A stretch of 64,000 bases of DNA from Epiperipatus broadwayi (GCA_028023455.1 JAQFVV010000027.1:7811845-7875844); one strand, 5' to 3'. Shown: positions 36,314-49,876, numbered from the stretch's first letter. The notes: a model not told the origin generated them from the letters alone. Made by a program: numbers and translations.

Positions 36314-38371
36314 GTAGCTCTACCCATAGTATTCAACCAAGTTAGATCCACTCTACAGTAAAAATATATTTTAATTATTCTTTACAGGATCTTATATATT
36401 TTAGCATCAGAAATGCCAGAGTTGAATTGTAAGTACCTTAGTTTTCAAATCTATCAACTGCCCATTGCATTTAACAATGCAAGATAGCATTTTAATATTT
36501 TTGATTTCCTATCATCAAAAAAATGACTTATTATGATTCACAAATAAATAAATCAAAAAACCTGTTTAACCAACCGGAAAATTGTTTTTGATGGCAAAAT
36601 TATAATAGAGATGAACAATTAGTTCTGAGCTGCAACATAACTATATAACAGTATAACTATATAATAAGAGCATATATTCTGATATCTTTCTCAAAGTAGA
36701 GGGTATACATATTATTGTTACTAATATGTTTTCAGCAAGACATATTTGTTATCCTAATCCATCCAGTGAAGAGGCAGTTGGCCTGGTAAAGTATATATAT
36801 ATATTGGAAGGATTTATTATATTCTCATCATGAGTGATTCTAAAAGCGAACATTTTATGCAAAGATACTTTGAATTTTTAGGCACAAATGAGATAGCTTT
36901 TTAAAAAAAAATTCCTTTTTTTTTTCCTTTATATATATGATGTTTAACATAATCATTTCGTGTATTAACATAAATGCTATTTGAGCAGAAAGAAAATTTC
37001 AAAAATATTTATTATATTGAAATTTTCTCTCTTGTGCAAAATGCATTTCCATTAGTGTACAAAATTATTAAAGTTTAATTAAGCAATTTAATTAATATTT
37101 AATACTGTAATCTTATTTATATTATTTATCTTAACTCTTGACTGTGATTGAATTGAGTAACTATATCTATCTATACTCATAATATAACTTGAAGGATAGT
37201 GTTGACTTGACGCAAGTGACATGACGAAATTTGTGTCAAAACTCTTGAACCTGTAAACTTATGAGTTTTATTTTTTAGTAATTGCAGTATTTTTCATTTC
37301 ACAAATATATTATCAATTATCATCATTGGAACTTATGCTAAGAAAAATGTTCCCATCAACTTGAAGGGTCGGCTATTTATTATATTATTTTCATAGCACT
37401 TTTACCAACAAAATGGCACCATTCTCTATCTGTTTCAAAGACTACAACTACATACTCTACATTTCTAATCGTCTTTCCACTGCTTACACTTCTGATTTTT
37501 TTCTCCTGATTTTTATCCAGATCTTTGCTTTTTTTTTCTCCTGATTTTCATCCAGATCATTGCTCCATATAAAGCAATACAATAAGACTTTCTTCAAAAT
37601 TCTAGCTTTATCTCTGCTATTTTTCCTTCATCTCTATATCACTCTTTTTGATATCGGATAACAATTAGAAAAACACACTAACTTGCTCTATATCTTCCTA
37701 ACCAAACATCAAGCCGACTTACATTGATTCTTACTACCGATTCTTATTTTCATTTCATTTATTTGTTTAAAAGAAAAATAATAATAAAGTGTAATTTCAT
37801 AAAAACAGAAAAAGTGCATTTAATAGTAAGCTTTAAACGAAGAACAGTCTGTATGTATTAAAATGAATGAATAATCTAATTTAAAACTTAATAAGAATGT
37901 TTTAAATTTCATTTTTCCTTTAGAAACACGTTGTTTTTTTTGTTTGTTTTTTTTAAAAATCAATAACAATATAAAAAAAACCTCTTCATTCAAAATTTTA
38001 TTATATAAAATGAGCTGAAGAATTTAAATAAAATGTAGAAATGTGATTAAAGCAATATAAGAGACATGATGCCATTTCTCTCATATACAAACTTTTTCTA
38101 ATTCATGCATATATTAAAATTTGTCTATGATTAGCAATTAAAAGGCTCCAGTACTAAACTAATTACTTTCCTTAGTTAAAAAAAAATCACCAGCTTTCAT
38201 TTCTAACTCTCACAGTGACCTCAGTAATAATCTCCTTTTCTCATACAGAAGCTGTGTAATATGAATAAACTTTGACAAACAATCATTATAAATTGCAATT
38301 TTACTCTTAATACTTATATTGCATTTATGTAGCAACAAAAACTGTGCTTATAGTGATGTCTTCATTCTCTA

Positions 38372-38446
38372 AAACCATATTTGATCACCTGTAATCAAAC
38401 CATATTTAATCACCTGTAATCAAACCATATTTGATCTTCAGTAATC
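38372..38446. repeat. Three 25-bp tandem repeats
   Basis: AAACCATATTTGATCACCTG with TAATC repeats at 38372, 38397 and 38422. The first two differ by one base and the third by a few. There are no spacers, so it is a minisatellite. Confidence 0.85.
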
Positions 38447-38494
38447 ATTTATCTATGAACTACTCAACAAATTGCTTTAGTTGTTAATACCCTG

Positions 38495-38628
38495 TGCGAT
38501 TTGGTGCAGCTGGTAGGGTGTCCAACTTAGGATCGGGAGGTCCCAGGTTCGATTCTGGTGATCGCAGGTCTGGTGCTCAAACTTCTTATGAATCCCTGAG
38601 TAATAAAGCAATATGCCTTTTTTTTAGT
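38495..38628 (+). mobile_element. tRNA-derived SINE
   Basis: A-box TGGTGCAGCTGG at 38502-38513 and B-box GGTTCGATTCT at 38546-38556 have the spacing of a tRNA gene, so this is a Pol III internal promoter. A tRNA-unrelated body follows and ends in eight T (38618-38625), a Pol III terminator. A complete tRNA fold is not preserved, which separates it from a functional tRNA gene. It is not the same family as the SINE at 17850. Confidence 0.75.
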
Positions 38629-40343
38629 GGATAATAATGATATTCTAAAGTAATTGTAACTTCATGATTTTATATACTCCTAAATTTTTTTTTTAAACTA
38701 ATATTTTACTTCTATATTTTACCATGTTTCTTCGACCTGAAGCCTTTCCATAAGATTACAAAACGCTTTTAAATTCCATTAAACTGGATATTGTTTTCCA
38801 TACGAGTAGAAAAACTTGAATTGCTTACATAAACGCTATAAAAACAGATGAATTAAAAGATCTGGTAAATAGCAAAGCATTAATAATAAGAATAACAGTG
38901 ATAAAAGGGCAGATAAGTAAATAGTTAATAGAGAACAAAGAATTAAAAAAAACTGCTGGATAGAATATATATATAAATGAATAAGATGAACTGTTAAGAA
39001 TGCTTATTGTTATAAAATTAAATCTCCAATTCACTTTTTACTTAAGAGCAATCCATCCTCAAAACATCGGAATAGGCAAACATGCCCCCCATCACATTTC
39101 AACAAACCATTCACTTCAAGTCATGTAGTATTGCACTATATATCTAAAAAAATTTATATCTATTCAAATTATAATTATCATTATTTCAAAATATGATTAG
39201 AAATTTTACATTAATAGTTAGTTATATGTGTGCATGTGTTTCAAAAGATGTTCAAACCAATGTAAAATGTGAATACAATCTTTATAAAAAAAAAAAGTTA
39301 AGCAGATTTGCATTTGCCGGATGTTTCTGGAATAGATTTCTATAAAAAAAAATGGTTGGAGATTTATTTTAATATGGACATGCACGTATTTAAAAAAAAA
39401 AAAAAAGTTCAGAGTTCATGCAGGCAATAAAGAATTAGTGAGTAAAATATTGATTGATATATTCAAACAATTAACTTAAAATTATATATAAAAATTTATG
39501 AAATTTAACCTTTCATGTTCATAAAGTGATTATTGAAGTTTATTTTATCAGTTGCATTAATATCTTTACTTTGTAATATTTGTGGTTAGCAAGAATGATA
39601 AAAGATATGATAAAAAGGAATGAAAGCAGAATGTCGAAATTCAAGAGAATGGTAAAGCAGGAGACAAAATAAAAATTAAGAAACTGGATTAAGAATTGAC
39701 ATCTACTGCATCAATTAATACCTGAAAAAACAAAATAACTACATAAAATATATAAATCATTCAAATTACATTACTTGTCACAATATATCTAATGTAAATA
39801 ACATTATTTTATTAATATATATATATTTAAAATTGGTTTTTCAAAAATAATACATTTTGTTTTGTTTTTTCATTATAAATTAAAACCAATTAATCATCTT
39901 GGTCATTATTTTATTGAAATAATATATAAAAAAATATGAATATCTTTCATCAAAATATTTTTAAATAATTTTTTTTACATAAATAGACTCTTTGAACGTC
40001 AGCACCCTCTTTAGATATCCCTTCCCCTAAATAGCTGTTTCCACAGAATGGCAGACATTAAAAAATAAAGTTACAGCTAAAAATAAAATCCATAATTCAC
40101 CCAATTTCATAATCCCATAGTGCTAATAAAATATTTATAAATGATTATAAATATTTTTAATCTGAGTTCATTCAATAAAAAATTTGAATTAAAAAAAATC
40201 ATTAATAAAAAAAAAAAATCCCGTCCACTCTTAAACCAGTACGCAAATTTGCAAAATCGGGAATGTAGTTACGCTGTCTGAGTTCAAATCTTTAGGAAAT
40301 GTTTTTTTTCACAATGCTCGGCTTTTTTAGTTGATACATTCTG

Positions 40344-40661
40344 CTAAGAATCAGATGGTGGTGGCGAAGTCAGACTATTAAATAGTAGTTTGGCCAATAT
40401 CTGTTTCCCAGAAGCAAAAGTGCTTTGTATGTCAGAATTTTTTGCCAATTGTCTGTGCTTTGGATCTTTCACAATAGTCCTGTTCAAATCATCCGTTTGA
40501 TTGGTGAATGCTTTTTGAAGACCAATGCCCTTGGGATGAATTTTAATCATGGAATTCACACCATAAGGCCGAAGATGATATATAAGATATTCTAAAACAT
40601 ACATCATGTTAGGATTCACATAATGGAAAGAAATGGCCAAGTCACTGCAGCAGTCCAACCC
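40344..40661 (-). CDS. C1GALT1: Core 1 beta1,3-galactosyltransferase, C-terminal exon
   Basis: This is the last coding exon of T-synthase, the Golgi enzyme that adds galactose to GalNAc-Ser/Thr to form core 1 O-glycans. It begins after a TTTGTTTCAG acceptor in phase 0 and encodes 105 residues to a TAG stop. [15 protein letters not shown] and [15 protein letters not shown] are the invariant C-terminal motifs, with the conserved double cysteine. The tail after HLRPYG (about 69 residues, ending SPPPSDS) is Lys/Gln-rich and longer than the human tail. The phase matches the exon at 48747-49420, so together they form a contiguous reading frame of about 330 residues. Very confident for the family. 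Confidence 0.95.
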   Translation of the reverse strand, partial: GLDCCSDLAISFHYVNPNMMYVLEYLIYHLRPYGVNSMIKIHPKGIGLQKAFTNQTDDLNRTIVKDPKHRQLAKNSDIQSTFASGKQILAKLLFNSLTSPPPSDS

Positions 40662-41659
40662 CTGAAACAAAACAAAAAAATTATAATTTATAATAACTTA
40701 TAAGTGCTATAAAAAATCAAATATTAGAAGTTTACTTTTTTCAAATAATTAAACTTAAAATACATGAATAAATTTTAGAAAACTGTAATATATTCTTCTT
40801 TAGCATAATGCATCCATCATTAGCATGTCATAAGCAACTTATTTTTGTCATCTGAATTTTAGCATAATAAGGGTATAAGACTCAAGAGTTTAATAAAGGT
40901 TCCTGGATTAATTCTCAGATTAGTAAAGCAAAAAAAAAAAAATCCTCAATTTACTCAAACACAATTATTGTATTCAATATGGTATCTGACTGTCTGATAT
41001 CATATGATCTTCCAAATAACTAACAATACATTTATGTTACTGATAGCAATCAATTTTGAAATCAAAATTACCACAAATTTCCTTTCATTTCTTTGGGAAA
41101 CCATAGTGATTTAGACATTTTAATTACATAGAAATGAAAATGATGAATCACTTATATAGTTAATGTTATGCAAGTAGATACTCATTCATGAATAAGTAAT
41201 AGATGATTTATATAGAGACTGAATTAAAATTAAGTTTATTTGGGAAATCCTTAATGACTAAAAAAAAATATTTAAGATCTACCCAGATGTGAAATGAGAT
41301 CCGAGATTCTGGAATGTGAATGCATATCCTAAAGCTCTTAGCATACATATAAATATATAGTCATATGAGACATAAAATTTAATCTCTCCTGGTTAAGATT
41401 ACTAATCAGAATTTACTAGAAAAAGTTAGTCCTGAGAAAATACCTGTTCTGCTTATGTCATTTAGAATAACATCATTATAAACTATATTCTTTACATCAT
41501 GGGCAGATTTGAATAAGATGCACTGTATCCTTTCTCTTTCATGTAATCCTGAATTTTGGAAACTCCATACTTTCTAATAACTCTCTTTCTCTTTCTTTTT
41601 AATAATTAAAAGTATTAATTAGATTTCTGTGTGTGTATGTGTTCAATACACACAAAAAG

Positions 41660-42010
41660 TTATCAATACACAGAAAAAGTTATTAACTATAAGTATCTTA
41701 ATCAGATTATTAATATAGATGGAAACATAATGAATAAAATTAATCATAGAATTAAACTCGGATGAAATGCTTTTAATAGAAATAATTTGATATTAAAAGA
41801 AAATATGACAATGTATTTGAAAAGCACGACTTTTAGTAAATATGTTGCAATGGTATACATATATGCTGTTACAATGCTCTCAAATGAAAATATAAAAGAT
41901 CAATAAATAAAATTTATTCAAATTGATATAAGAAAAAATGCACAGATAGTAAACTGATTAAATAATTATTTAAAATTAAAAGTGATAAGAAAAATTAAAA
42001 ATCTAAAACA
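41660..42010 (+). mobile_element. RTE LINE fragment
   Basis: TATCTTAATCAGATTATTAA, TAGATGGAAACATAATGAAT and AATTAAACTCGG match the RTE 3' RT region (as at 21440-21530) in order. It is truncated on both sides and lies in the sense of the plus strand, antisense to C1GALT1. Confidence 0.65.
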
Positions 42011-42844
42011 AAAGATTATTTTAAAAAAGGTAAAAAAATAATGAAAACTGTTAATTTGTTTTCTTTTTTAAAGTTATTTTTAAACTATAATAGGATGAAA
42101 ATGAATTTCTATTGAAATGTAATGGCAAACAGGTCCTTGAGACATTTAACAGATTCTAAGTCAGATAAGAGAAATTAAAATTACTAGTCATATGAAAATA
42201 TTGGTTTTCCCCTCTCCTCGCTCAAAAAGCAAACTAAACAATATACTATGAACACACAGTCCAGAAAGAAAAATCATCATCAACAATGAGAACCGTGCTA
42301 AGCCATGAGAGATTGATCCTGGAATTCGGTGATAAGGAATAATGAAGCAGTCGGATCTAAGTTTGATCCTAGCTTCATGATCTTTCACATGTAGCCAACT
42401 TCAAACCCTTGTACCAACCTTGAATTTCCGATGCAATGGGGCTTTATTCGTTCAATCCACGCTAGTTTCCTTAAAGAAAAACTATTATAAATGTGTGTTA
42501 AAATTAACTCGTTTGAGATTTAAATTAATCATTTTTACTAATAAATTCATAATAGAATTATTCCTGAATTTATATATATTATAACTGCGTGGATTGTGCG
42601 TATATATTTATAAATATTTAAATGTACATATTCGTTCTAAAGTTTCATTGCATCGGGAATGTTTTTTATTTTATTTTAAATAGTTTGTTCAAATTTTTAG
42701 TGATTAAAAGCTACATTCTTTCGATAAGCTTTCAGATTGTCCCTTTCCAAAAACAATGGGTAAAGTTTTTATTAATTAAAAGAAAAGATAAGTATTTAAA
42801 ATGTAAGGATGGTCGCTAATTAAAATCATTTTTCTGATTTTAAA

Positions 42845-42872
42845 AATTCATTTTCTAATTAGAAAATGAATT
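42845..42872. repeat. 28-bp perfect palindrome
   Basis: AATTCATTTTCTAA followed immediately by its complement TTAGAAAATGAATT, with no spacer. It lies in the C1GALT1 intron. Confidence 0.8.
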
Positions 42873-44884
42873 CAAGTTAATGAGTTTGAAAGCCTTATCG
42901 AAGGAATGTATCTAAAAACAACTAATAAATTGATAATGAAAGAAGCGCTTGCCTGAAGGCATCAGAGGACAGATAAATAGCCCAGAAAAAGTTTTCAAGC
43001 AGCTATTATTCCTCATTAAAAGAAGCCATATATATTTCATTAGAGAAGAAGCCGCCCAGTTAAATTATGAAGTAAAATAGTTTTTTCTACCATGGTGGGG
43101 GGGGGGGCTTAACTTCAAGAGTTTGACTACGGTTCCTTAAGTCCCCTGAAAATCTTCAATGTGGCTGCAATATAAAAATTCATATACCAATCGTAAGTTG
43201 CCGAAACCTTAGAGAAATCTATCAAAATGCTATTCACATAATTTTCAAAATGCGCGCATACGTTTCATCCAACTGAACTCTGCCCTGTGGAAACTCAGAA
43301 GCCAACCATGAAGAAATGGTAATATCTTTCCTTTTGAATCTGGCCAGTTCTGAACTTTAAGTTAAAACATCTTTAAGCTATCTACTGTAAAATTGTCTTT
43401 TTATTAATGTTATTTTAAATTATGTAGTAATTCTCTATCTATCTCTAGTCTTTAAATTTAATATCTGTTAACTTTCCTTTCTTACGATGGCGGTTCGTTT
43501 ATTTAACCCTATTATATATTTGCTAGATAATTATTAATATAATTTATTTTTTATTATATGCCAATAATAACTTCAACTCGATAATAATTTCCTTCGTTGC
43601 ATTTGCCGTGTTAAATAATATTATATTTATTTTTATAGTAATTCTTACCCACTAGAACTAATTTGATACAGTTCTATTAATTATCAAGTTGAAGGATTTA
43701 TACAATTTTTGCTATTTTATTAATGGCTAATAACAACAAATTATTAACTCAATTTCCAACCTATGCTCCCGGCCACTTTACTGAGTTTATAATATCTATT
43801 TATTCACATTAATATATTGTTTCGCAAAAAGGTTGATAAAGGAGTTAAATGAATATATTCTAATTCAAATTTTATACTTTCTAGTAATATTCAGAAAGGG
43901 CATGGGCGTTAGGGCATAATTAATATAATTTCTAATTGCATTAAATACTTTTTGATTAAAGCACGTTTGACTTTAATTTAACTTGATCAGGTCATCACGT
44001 AAAGCACTCTTTATATAAATTGGGTTTTATTATTTAAATACGATGATTACCAAGTCATCATTTTCCGAATGTTGCTGACGCGAGCCATCTCCTGTTTCAT
44101 AGGCTTGTCCTCGGTGATATTTCTATTAGTTTAATTATCTAGGAAGAAAGCACTTCCTCCACTTGCTCGTTTTTTTATTATATTGGAACACCAAAGGCTC
44201 GTGGCTACAACCCGGCCTGGTTTCCCCTCATACTTAAATCACCGACCAGCCATCACATTTATCGTGTTCATTTTTATAGCTCATAAGTCGTCAGTACCGT
44301 TTATTTCTCAGTTCCAGTAAAGCCCGCTCTAATGCTCTTAAATCATGATGAACCGATTTTATTAAAGTCGAACAAATTCATATTTATTTATAATTAAGTA
44401 AGTTTTCTATTAAATATTAAAGTTATGCCCTAAATACGTATCTTGCTCTTTGTGAATTGATTTACGAATGTGAAAATAAATATCACATTCTTTCCTTTAG
44501 AATCAGAATAATAATTTCAGTCATAGCCAAATACCTTTATCTACCTTTATTTTCTTGTCGGGGGCATAGACATATATTTATCATATAATATTGCGTAATA
44601 GTATTGGCATATAATAAGGACTGCCATTCTTGTTGTAAATATAAATTCCGTTTAAAGACTAGAGGTAATCTATATAATCACAATCTAAAAGTTGAACAAA
44701 ATTATAATTATTATTAAACATTTTATTAACCCATTTGGTTTTTTTTTACTTTCTTTTTATTCAAATTATTTTAATATTAATGCTCACTGTCTGTATTGGC
44801 AACCCGAACATATATATATATGAGTTGACTTATAAAGATTCTTAGTTATTTTATTATACTTCATTAGAGTTAAATCAGGGGTCT

Positions 44885-45064
44885 CATTAATCATCATCAT
44901 CCGTTGAGCTAGTTCCTTGGCACATAGTCATGTACCATCGATATATGTCATCCATTGATTTGATCTGAGCTCGTGAGTTGGGTTTGAATTCAGTTTGAAC
45001 CGCCTGAGTTTGAATCCGACTTTGAGTTTGGGTTTGTTGATGTGTTGGCTTCTTTTTGACTGGT
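44885..45064 (-). other. Possible orphan exon ending in Asp repeat
   Basis: After a TTGTACCAG acceptor-like site the minus strand reads a frame of about 58 codons with a Gln/Thr-rich start (KKKPTHQQTQTQSRIQTQ) and an end SMDDIYRWYMTMC...SSTDDDD before TAA. The required phase is 1, whereas the C1GALT1 catalytic exon ends in phase 0, so it is not an alternative C1GALT1 last exon in this frame. I do not recognise the protein. It may be a nested-gene exon or chance. Confidence 0.25.
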
Positions 45065-46479
45065 ACAATATGAAATAATATAAAATAAAGAATTAGATTA
45101 AGTTTGTGATTATAGATTTGATTAAAATATTTTGGTACCTGTATTAGGGACCTCCATGATGTAGGGGTCACGCGATAGACCTCATTCCCTCAGTTATGTT
45201 GACTGAGGCAGCTTCCAGTATAGCAGCTACCAAAAAATAATAAAAATGGATTCATCTCCAAAAAAAAAGTTCTACTAATCAATGATGAACAAATCTTTGA
45301 GCTGAACGTGTATCACATCAATGACTGCAAAAATGGCTTTCAATAAACCTGCAGCAATCTGGAGGATTCCCCAAAATAAAAAAGAAGTATGGACTTTAAA
45401 ATGAGATTTGAACTTTTTAATTATCTAACTTGAGAAAATACGAACTTTCAATTATTAAACCTGAACATCATTTTTCCTAAAGAAAATCTCTTTTCTGACA
45501 ATTAAATTAAATTCTAAATTATTTATTAAATATTTTATGCATAACATGTTTGCCATTGTCATTTCCATCCTCATGAAATTAAATTAATAAATTTAAAGTT
45601 AGGTGTAAATAGCTGCATAGACTTGTTAAGATTATGTTGGTTTAAGTAGGGTTAATTTTTTGGTTAATGGTTTTGTAGTAGAATCAATGATGTTAAATGA
45701 ATGTACATGTGTTTTAGGTTAATGCAAGCTGGAGAGGCACATTGGATTCCTATTCCCTTGTGTCATGTTAGAATACAGGGTATGTCACCCAAGTGAATGC
45801 ATAACCTGAAAATGATAGCCATTGCATTGCAAATCATAGTAGATATTTCCTACGCCATTGTTTTTCTTATGCTCTGGATGGGGACTATAAGTCAGCAAGG
45901 GCCACTCTCCCCCCAATGTAGAGCATTTCTTTTCCAAATATATTCAGGTGATTCCTTCACCAGACAGATGCACATACTTATAATGGATAAGGATCACTGT
46001 TTTTTTAATAATATCAGGCTGCAAATGTAAATTCTTGTAATCGTGAATTTTGTTATGCTAACATTCTCATTTTGTATTGATCACATCAGTATATCAGTAA
46101 ACTAGCATTGGTTTGAACATGAACTTTTGGTCTAGAGTTAAAAGATTTGAGTATTTTAAATGCATGATCTATGCAGTATATTTGCACTTAATAAAATATA
46201 AAAATATTAAAATATATAAAATTTCATCCACCTGTGCAATTTTAGATAAATATAAATTAAATCTATTCAATAATAAAAGTGTAACCCTCAAATTTCAAAT
46301 TTGTTTAGATATTGTGTGTGTAATAAGCTTCTCCTCAGAACTAGCGACTAGGTCTATCGGTCAAATAAAAGTTGAACCTCACCTGTTCATATCTGCCTAC
46401 TTTATACATTTTTCTATGCTCAAATAGTTTAGTGGCCCCCTGGTAAGGCATAGGGGTAGAGAGGGCACTGACCATTATA

Positions 46480-46870
46480 ATATTTTATCAGTTCTTACAT
46501 ATGGATCTAAGACTTGAATTAGCAATATAAAGGTTTCAGACCGTTCAATGAAGTATGGAGAGATGTATATTGGGAGTGACAAGATGGATCAAAAGTGAAA
46601 TACTTGGATGAGAAAACAACTAACAATGGCATTATTAAAAAAATTAAGAGAATGAAATGGAACTGGCTGGTCTTATTGCTAGAAGAGAGAATAATGTATG
46701 AACAAATGAAGTCTAAATTCGATTCCAAGAGATTGCAAAAGATCTAAAAAAAATCCTCATAAGAAATGGGTGTTGGAATAAGGAAGTTATCTGGTGTTTA
46801 TGTGGAGAAGAGATGTGATAAAATGGAAAAACTGAATTAAACTTGAGAAGCAATGGATCAATAATGGTTG
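46480..46870 (+). mobile_element. 5'-truncated RTE LINE
   Basis: CAGTTCTTACATATGGATCT, TGGAGAGATGTATATTGGGA and GATTCCAAGAGATTGCAAAA follow the order of the RTE 3' end (21600-21985), and the piece ends with CAATAATGGTTGAAAATGA. It starts mid-RT, as 5'-truncated LINE insertions do. It lies in the C1GALT1 intron. Confidence 0.75.
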
Positions 46871-48048
46871 AAAATGACAATAATGATATATAATATATAT
46901 TATAATAAAAAGAAAACAAAAACTTAGTTTAATTAGAAAAGGTAAAATTATAATTTTTTTTTCATTCACATATTTTATTAGTTTGCATTTCAAATATTGT
47001 AAATGGATGCAATATAGCTAAAAATGGGTTTTCAATGAAAAATCATAAAACAAACCAAGACATATGGCTGTTGTTTGATTTATTAATAAAAATTGGATTT
47101 TATTTACAGTCTTTAATATTAAAATTTTAAACTTAACACTAACAAAATAGCATTTAAAAAATCTATAATTGGACAAAATGATGAAAAATTATAAAATTAA
47201 AATTGGAAATGCTAAGCAAAGAAGCAAAAATTATGTATGGATTATGCATAAACATTGTCTAAGCAAAAGTAAGAGTGCCTGAAAAAAAAAAAGGAAAAAA
47301 AAGGACAATATAGAAGATTTTGTATATCATGATTCCCATATAAAAAATTATACGTAACAATGGACAATGCATTAATGTTTATAGGTCAGGAACAAAATAT
47401 ATAAAAAAAAAAATCAGGCTGCAAAATAAATTTAGTGATTATAAACATATTTTAAAAGATAACAACAATAGTGATTAAACACACCATCCCCTTCGCTAGT
47501 AATGATCATGAGATTAATTTATAACAATTACCATCTAGCTAAATAATAGGTAGATAATCATTTACTGATTGGTAGTGGATACTTAACTAGTTTGTTATGG
47601 GCTTACTATCTGGGGGGGAACCTCTAAGCCTGTTTTTGATGTGCAATAATGTTCCAATTTAACCTAGCCCGGAGTCAAACATCAAAATATGATATACAGA
47701 AAATTGTGACACAAAGTCTTTTTATATGGTACCCTGAGAAGATTCTTTCATTTCTTAAAATGATACAAAATAAAAATTATATTGGAAACAAGTAGTCAGA
47801 GCCTATACACCTCATATGCAAAGCAATGGTTCTGCTGTTTGATCTGTAACTAAGTACACTTACTACTGCATTTCAGAGATGCAGAATGTGGAAAGATTCG
47901 ATTAAAAGTGTATTCACTTATAAAAAGATATGCTAGAGGAAATTATTGAAAATTGACTAGATATAAACAATTTCCAATCAAAAATTATACTGAGAAGTGA
48001 ATCAGAAAGACATTTTATGAAACTAAACAAAATATCACATGACCCCAA

Positions 48049-48260
48049 CTTACTTAATATTGTTAAATAGAAAATTCTCCCCCCTCCCCAATCCAATACT
48101 ATCACCTAATGTAAACCTGAGTAATCAATAGATGCCAGATGGTAGTGCTCAATGAATCCCTATCCAATGTCACAACCAATATCCCTAGATTAGTTTTAGT
48201 TTGTGGCTTTCAATAGTGAAAAGGTTAGATCTGGAAACAGTATATAATGCAGAGAAACAG
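48049..48260 (-). repeat. Degenerate copy of the 240-bp element
   Basis: On the plus strand AGTAATCAATAGATGCCAGA, CCAATATCCCTAGATTAG and TTTGTGGCTTTCA match the left copy of the pair at 4412, so the element is on the minus strand. The core is decayed (CACTATTGAAAGCC, AAAAC) and would not fold as a ribozyme. Confidence 0.55.
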
Positions 48261-48549
48261 TATGCATTAGTTAGCCTTCTTACAAGAAGTTGATAAAATG
48301 AAGGAGATTGTGTGAAGTTAAAAAAAAAAAAAAACATCATAGAGTTATAAGCAAGCATTTAGGTCATAGTTTCTGAAGACTTTTCTTAAAAGGTAAACAG
48401 AAATATAATATTTGTTATTAAATAAATTGTTGAAACAACACCTGCTCACACATACTTGCATAACATTCAGCACTTCAGTTATATATGTGTACGCTAACAT
48501 GTAATATACATGCATTTAAATCTAATAATATAAAATGTCATAAATATAT

Positions 48550-48647
48550 AAACCATTATACAATTACAAATATCCAGTAACGCCCTCTGTTTAAAAGTCT
48601 ATATCTCAATAATAGCGAACTAGATATTTGTAATTATATAATGGTTT
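48550..48647. repeat. Short inverted repeat next to the catalytic exon
   Basis: Arms of 25 bp at 48550-48574 and 48623-48647 pair with one mismatch. They lie about 100 bases beyond the GTAAGT donor of the C1GALT1 catalytic exon, in the intron. Probably a MITE remnant. Confidence 0.65.
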
Positions 48648-48746
48648 ATAAATTTGTATAATTATTTGAGTTAGTGCTAACCGTAACTTTCTTTTCATAT
48701 ATATATAATGCAAATGAATATACACAATTTTAAAATAAACACTTAC

Positions 48747-49420
48747 TTCCTTTACAGGATAGAAGATATATTCATAATACCAAGAATCTTTTGGAATATG
48801 ATCAGGAATTAGATGATGTTCAGGAACAAATGGGAAAAACTTTCCTCGTCCAAACTCATCTCGACTATCCATTGCTTTAACGCCTACATTTTCTAAGCAA
48901 TGTCCCATTTCAACATCTTCAGCACCCCCTGCATCCTTTCGGCAAAGGTCAGGATCTGGAATAGCCCGTGTCACAAATAGACGAACCGCTTCACGACTCA
49001 AGACATAACCTGCTCCGCCACTCATATAACCTTGTTTCATATATGGACGAAACCGACAACCAAAATAAATTGGTTTCCTGCTTGAATAATTAGATAATAA
49101 ATAACGAAGATTTTCAACCACAACATAGGTATCATCATCTGCCTTCATAAACCATTCAGCATCCTTAAGATGATGTTCATAAATATATTTGAAGGCTTCT
49201 TTTGTTTTGGCCCATAAATTATCTCGTCCCTCAGACACTTGAAGAGCAATAGCTGGTAAAGATTCATCTTCTTCTGAACTCATGAAAAGATATTTGTTGC
49301 ATCGTTTAGCCCAAGTGGCTTTGACATGTTTAGCTTTGGTATCATGATTATCTGGATTAGTCATAATCCAACACAGAACTCTAACTTCTTTGGCTAATTC
49401 TTCTGCCACAATCCCTTCAT
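48747..49420 (-). CDS. C1GALT1: Core 1 beta1,3-galactosyltransferase, catalytic exon
   Basis: This is the catalytic exon of the Golgi type II membrane enzyme (glycosyltransferase family 31) that makes the core 1 O-glycan Gal-beta1,3-GalNAc. It runs from a TTTTTAG acceptor (first two bases complete a split codon) to a GTAAGT donor, giving 224 full codons. In order: VRVLCWIMT, KAKHVKATWAKRCNKYLFMS, a GRDNLWAKTKEAF segment, the metal- and UDP-Gal-binding DxD motif KADDDTYV (about residues 93-100 of the exon), IYFGCRF, the KQGYMSGGAGYVLS acceptor-site loop, EDVEMGHCL, and FFPFVPEHHLIP. All key residues are present. The exon encoding the cytoplasmic tail and membrane anchor should lie upstream on the minus strand but was not found up to 64000, so that intron probably exceeds 14 kb. 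Confidence 0.97.
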
Positions 49421-49876
49421 CTAAAAATATATAAAGCATATTACAAATATGTCAAAACATGCCATAACTGATAAGATGTGGAACAAGTGTCTCATTTCAT
49501 AAACATATTATAAAACAAAAATATAATAAAAGTTAAGTTTGAATATCTGTTTTACTGTTAGTAATGCTATAAATAATTTTCCAACTGACTTTTTTCTACA
49601 CAGAGTTTTAGAAAAGTTCATCTTATTAACAGGATAGGCCATAATCAGTTACAGAATTAGAAGATTGCTACATTGGAAAGATGTAAATTTTAAGTCATTT
49701 TTATTTACATAGTAATGGCATCTGCAGTCTCACAAACTATGTGGTATCAAAGAAATGATCATCAGTGATAATACTTGCATTATTTTGGCCTCATTTAGAA
49801 AAAAACAAAGACTATCAAAGTGTTTTTACACATAATTACATTTTGATTTACAAGTGTCAAATTTTCTGCACTCACA

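Larger units (their letters stand above)
40662..48746 (-). other. C1GALT1 intron
   Basis: It is bounded by a consensus GTAAGT donor at 48746-48741 and a TTTCAG acceptor at 40662, phase 0. Inside are RTE fragments (41660-42010 and 46480-46870), a copy of the 240-bp element (48049-48260), two inverted repeats and a possible unrelated exon (44885-45064). No other C1GALT1 coding exon was found in it. The remainder is AT-rich non-coding DNA. Confidence 0.8.

Noticed and set aside
37370-37770. Minus-strand LINE fragment
   Set aside because: There is a faint resemblance to a LINE C-terminal region, but only scattered short matches that could be chance in a CT-rich stretch.
38372-38446. CRISPR-like array
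   Set aside because: The 25-bp repeats are directly adjacent with no spacers, and the DNA is eukaryotic. It is a minisatellite.
38495-38628. Functional tRNA gene
   Set aside because: Pol III boxes are present but acceptor and anticodon stems do not close, and a non-tRNA body follows. Called a SINE.
44885-45064. Alternative last exon of C1GALT1
   Set aside because: The open frame needs a phase 1 donor, while the catalytic exon ends in phase 0. In phase 0 the frame is different and stops after about 43 codons.
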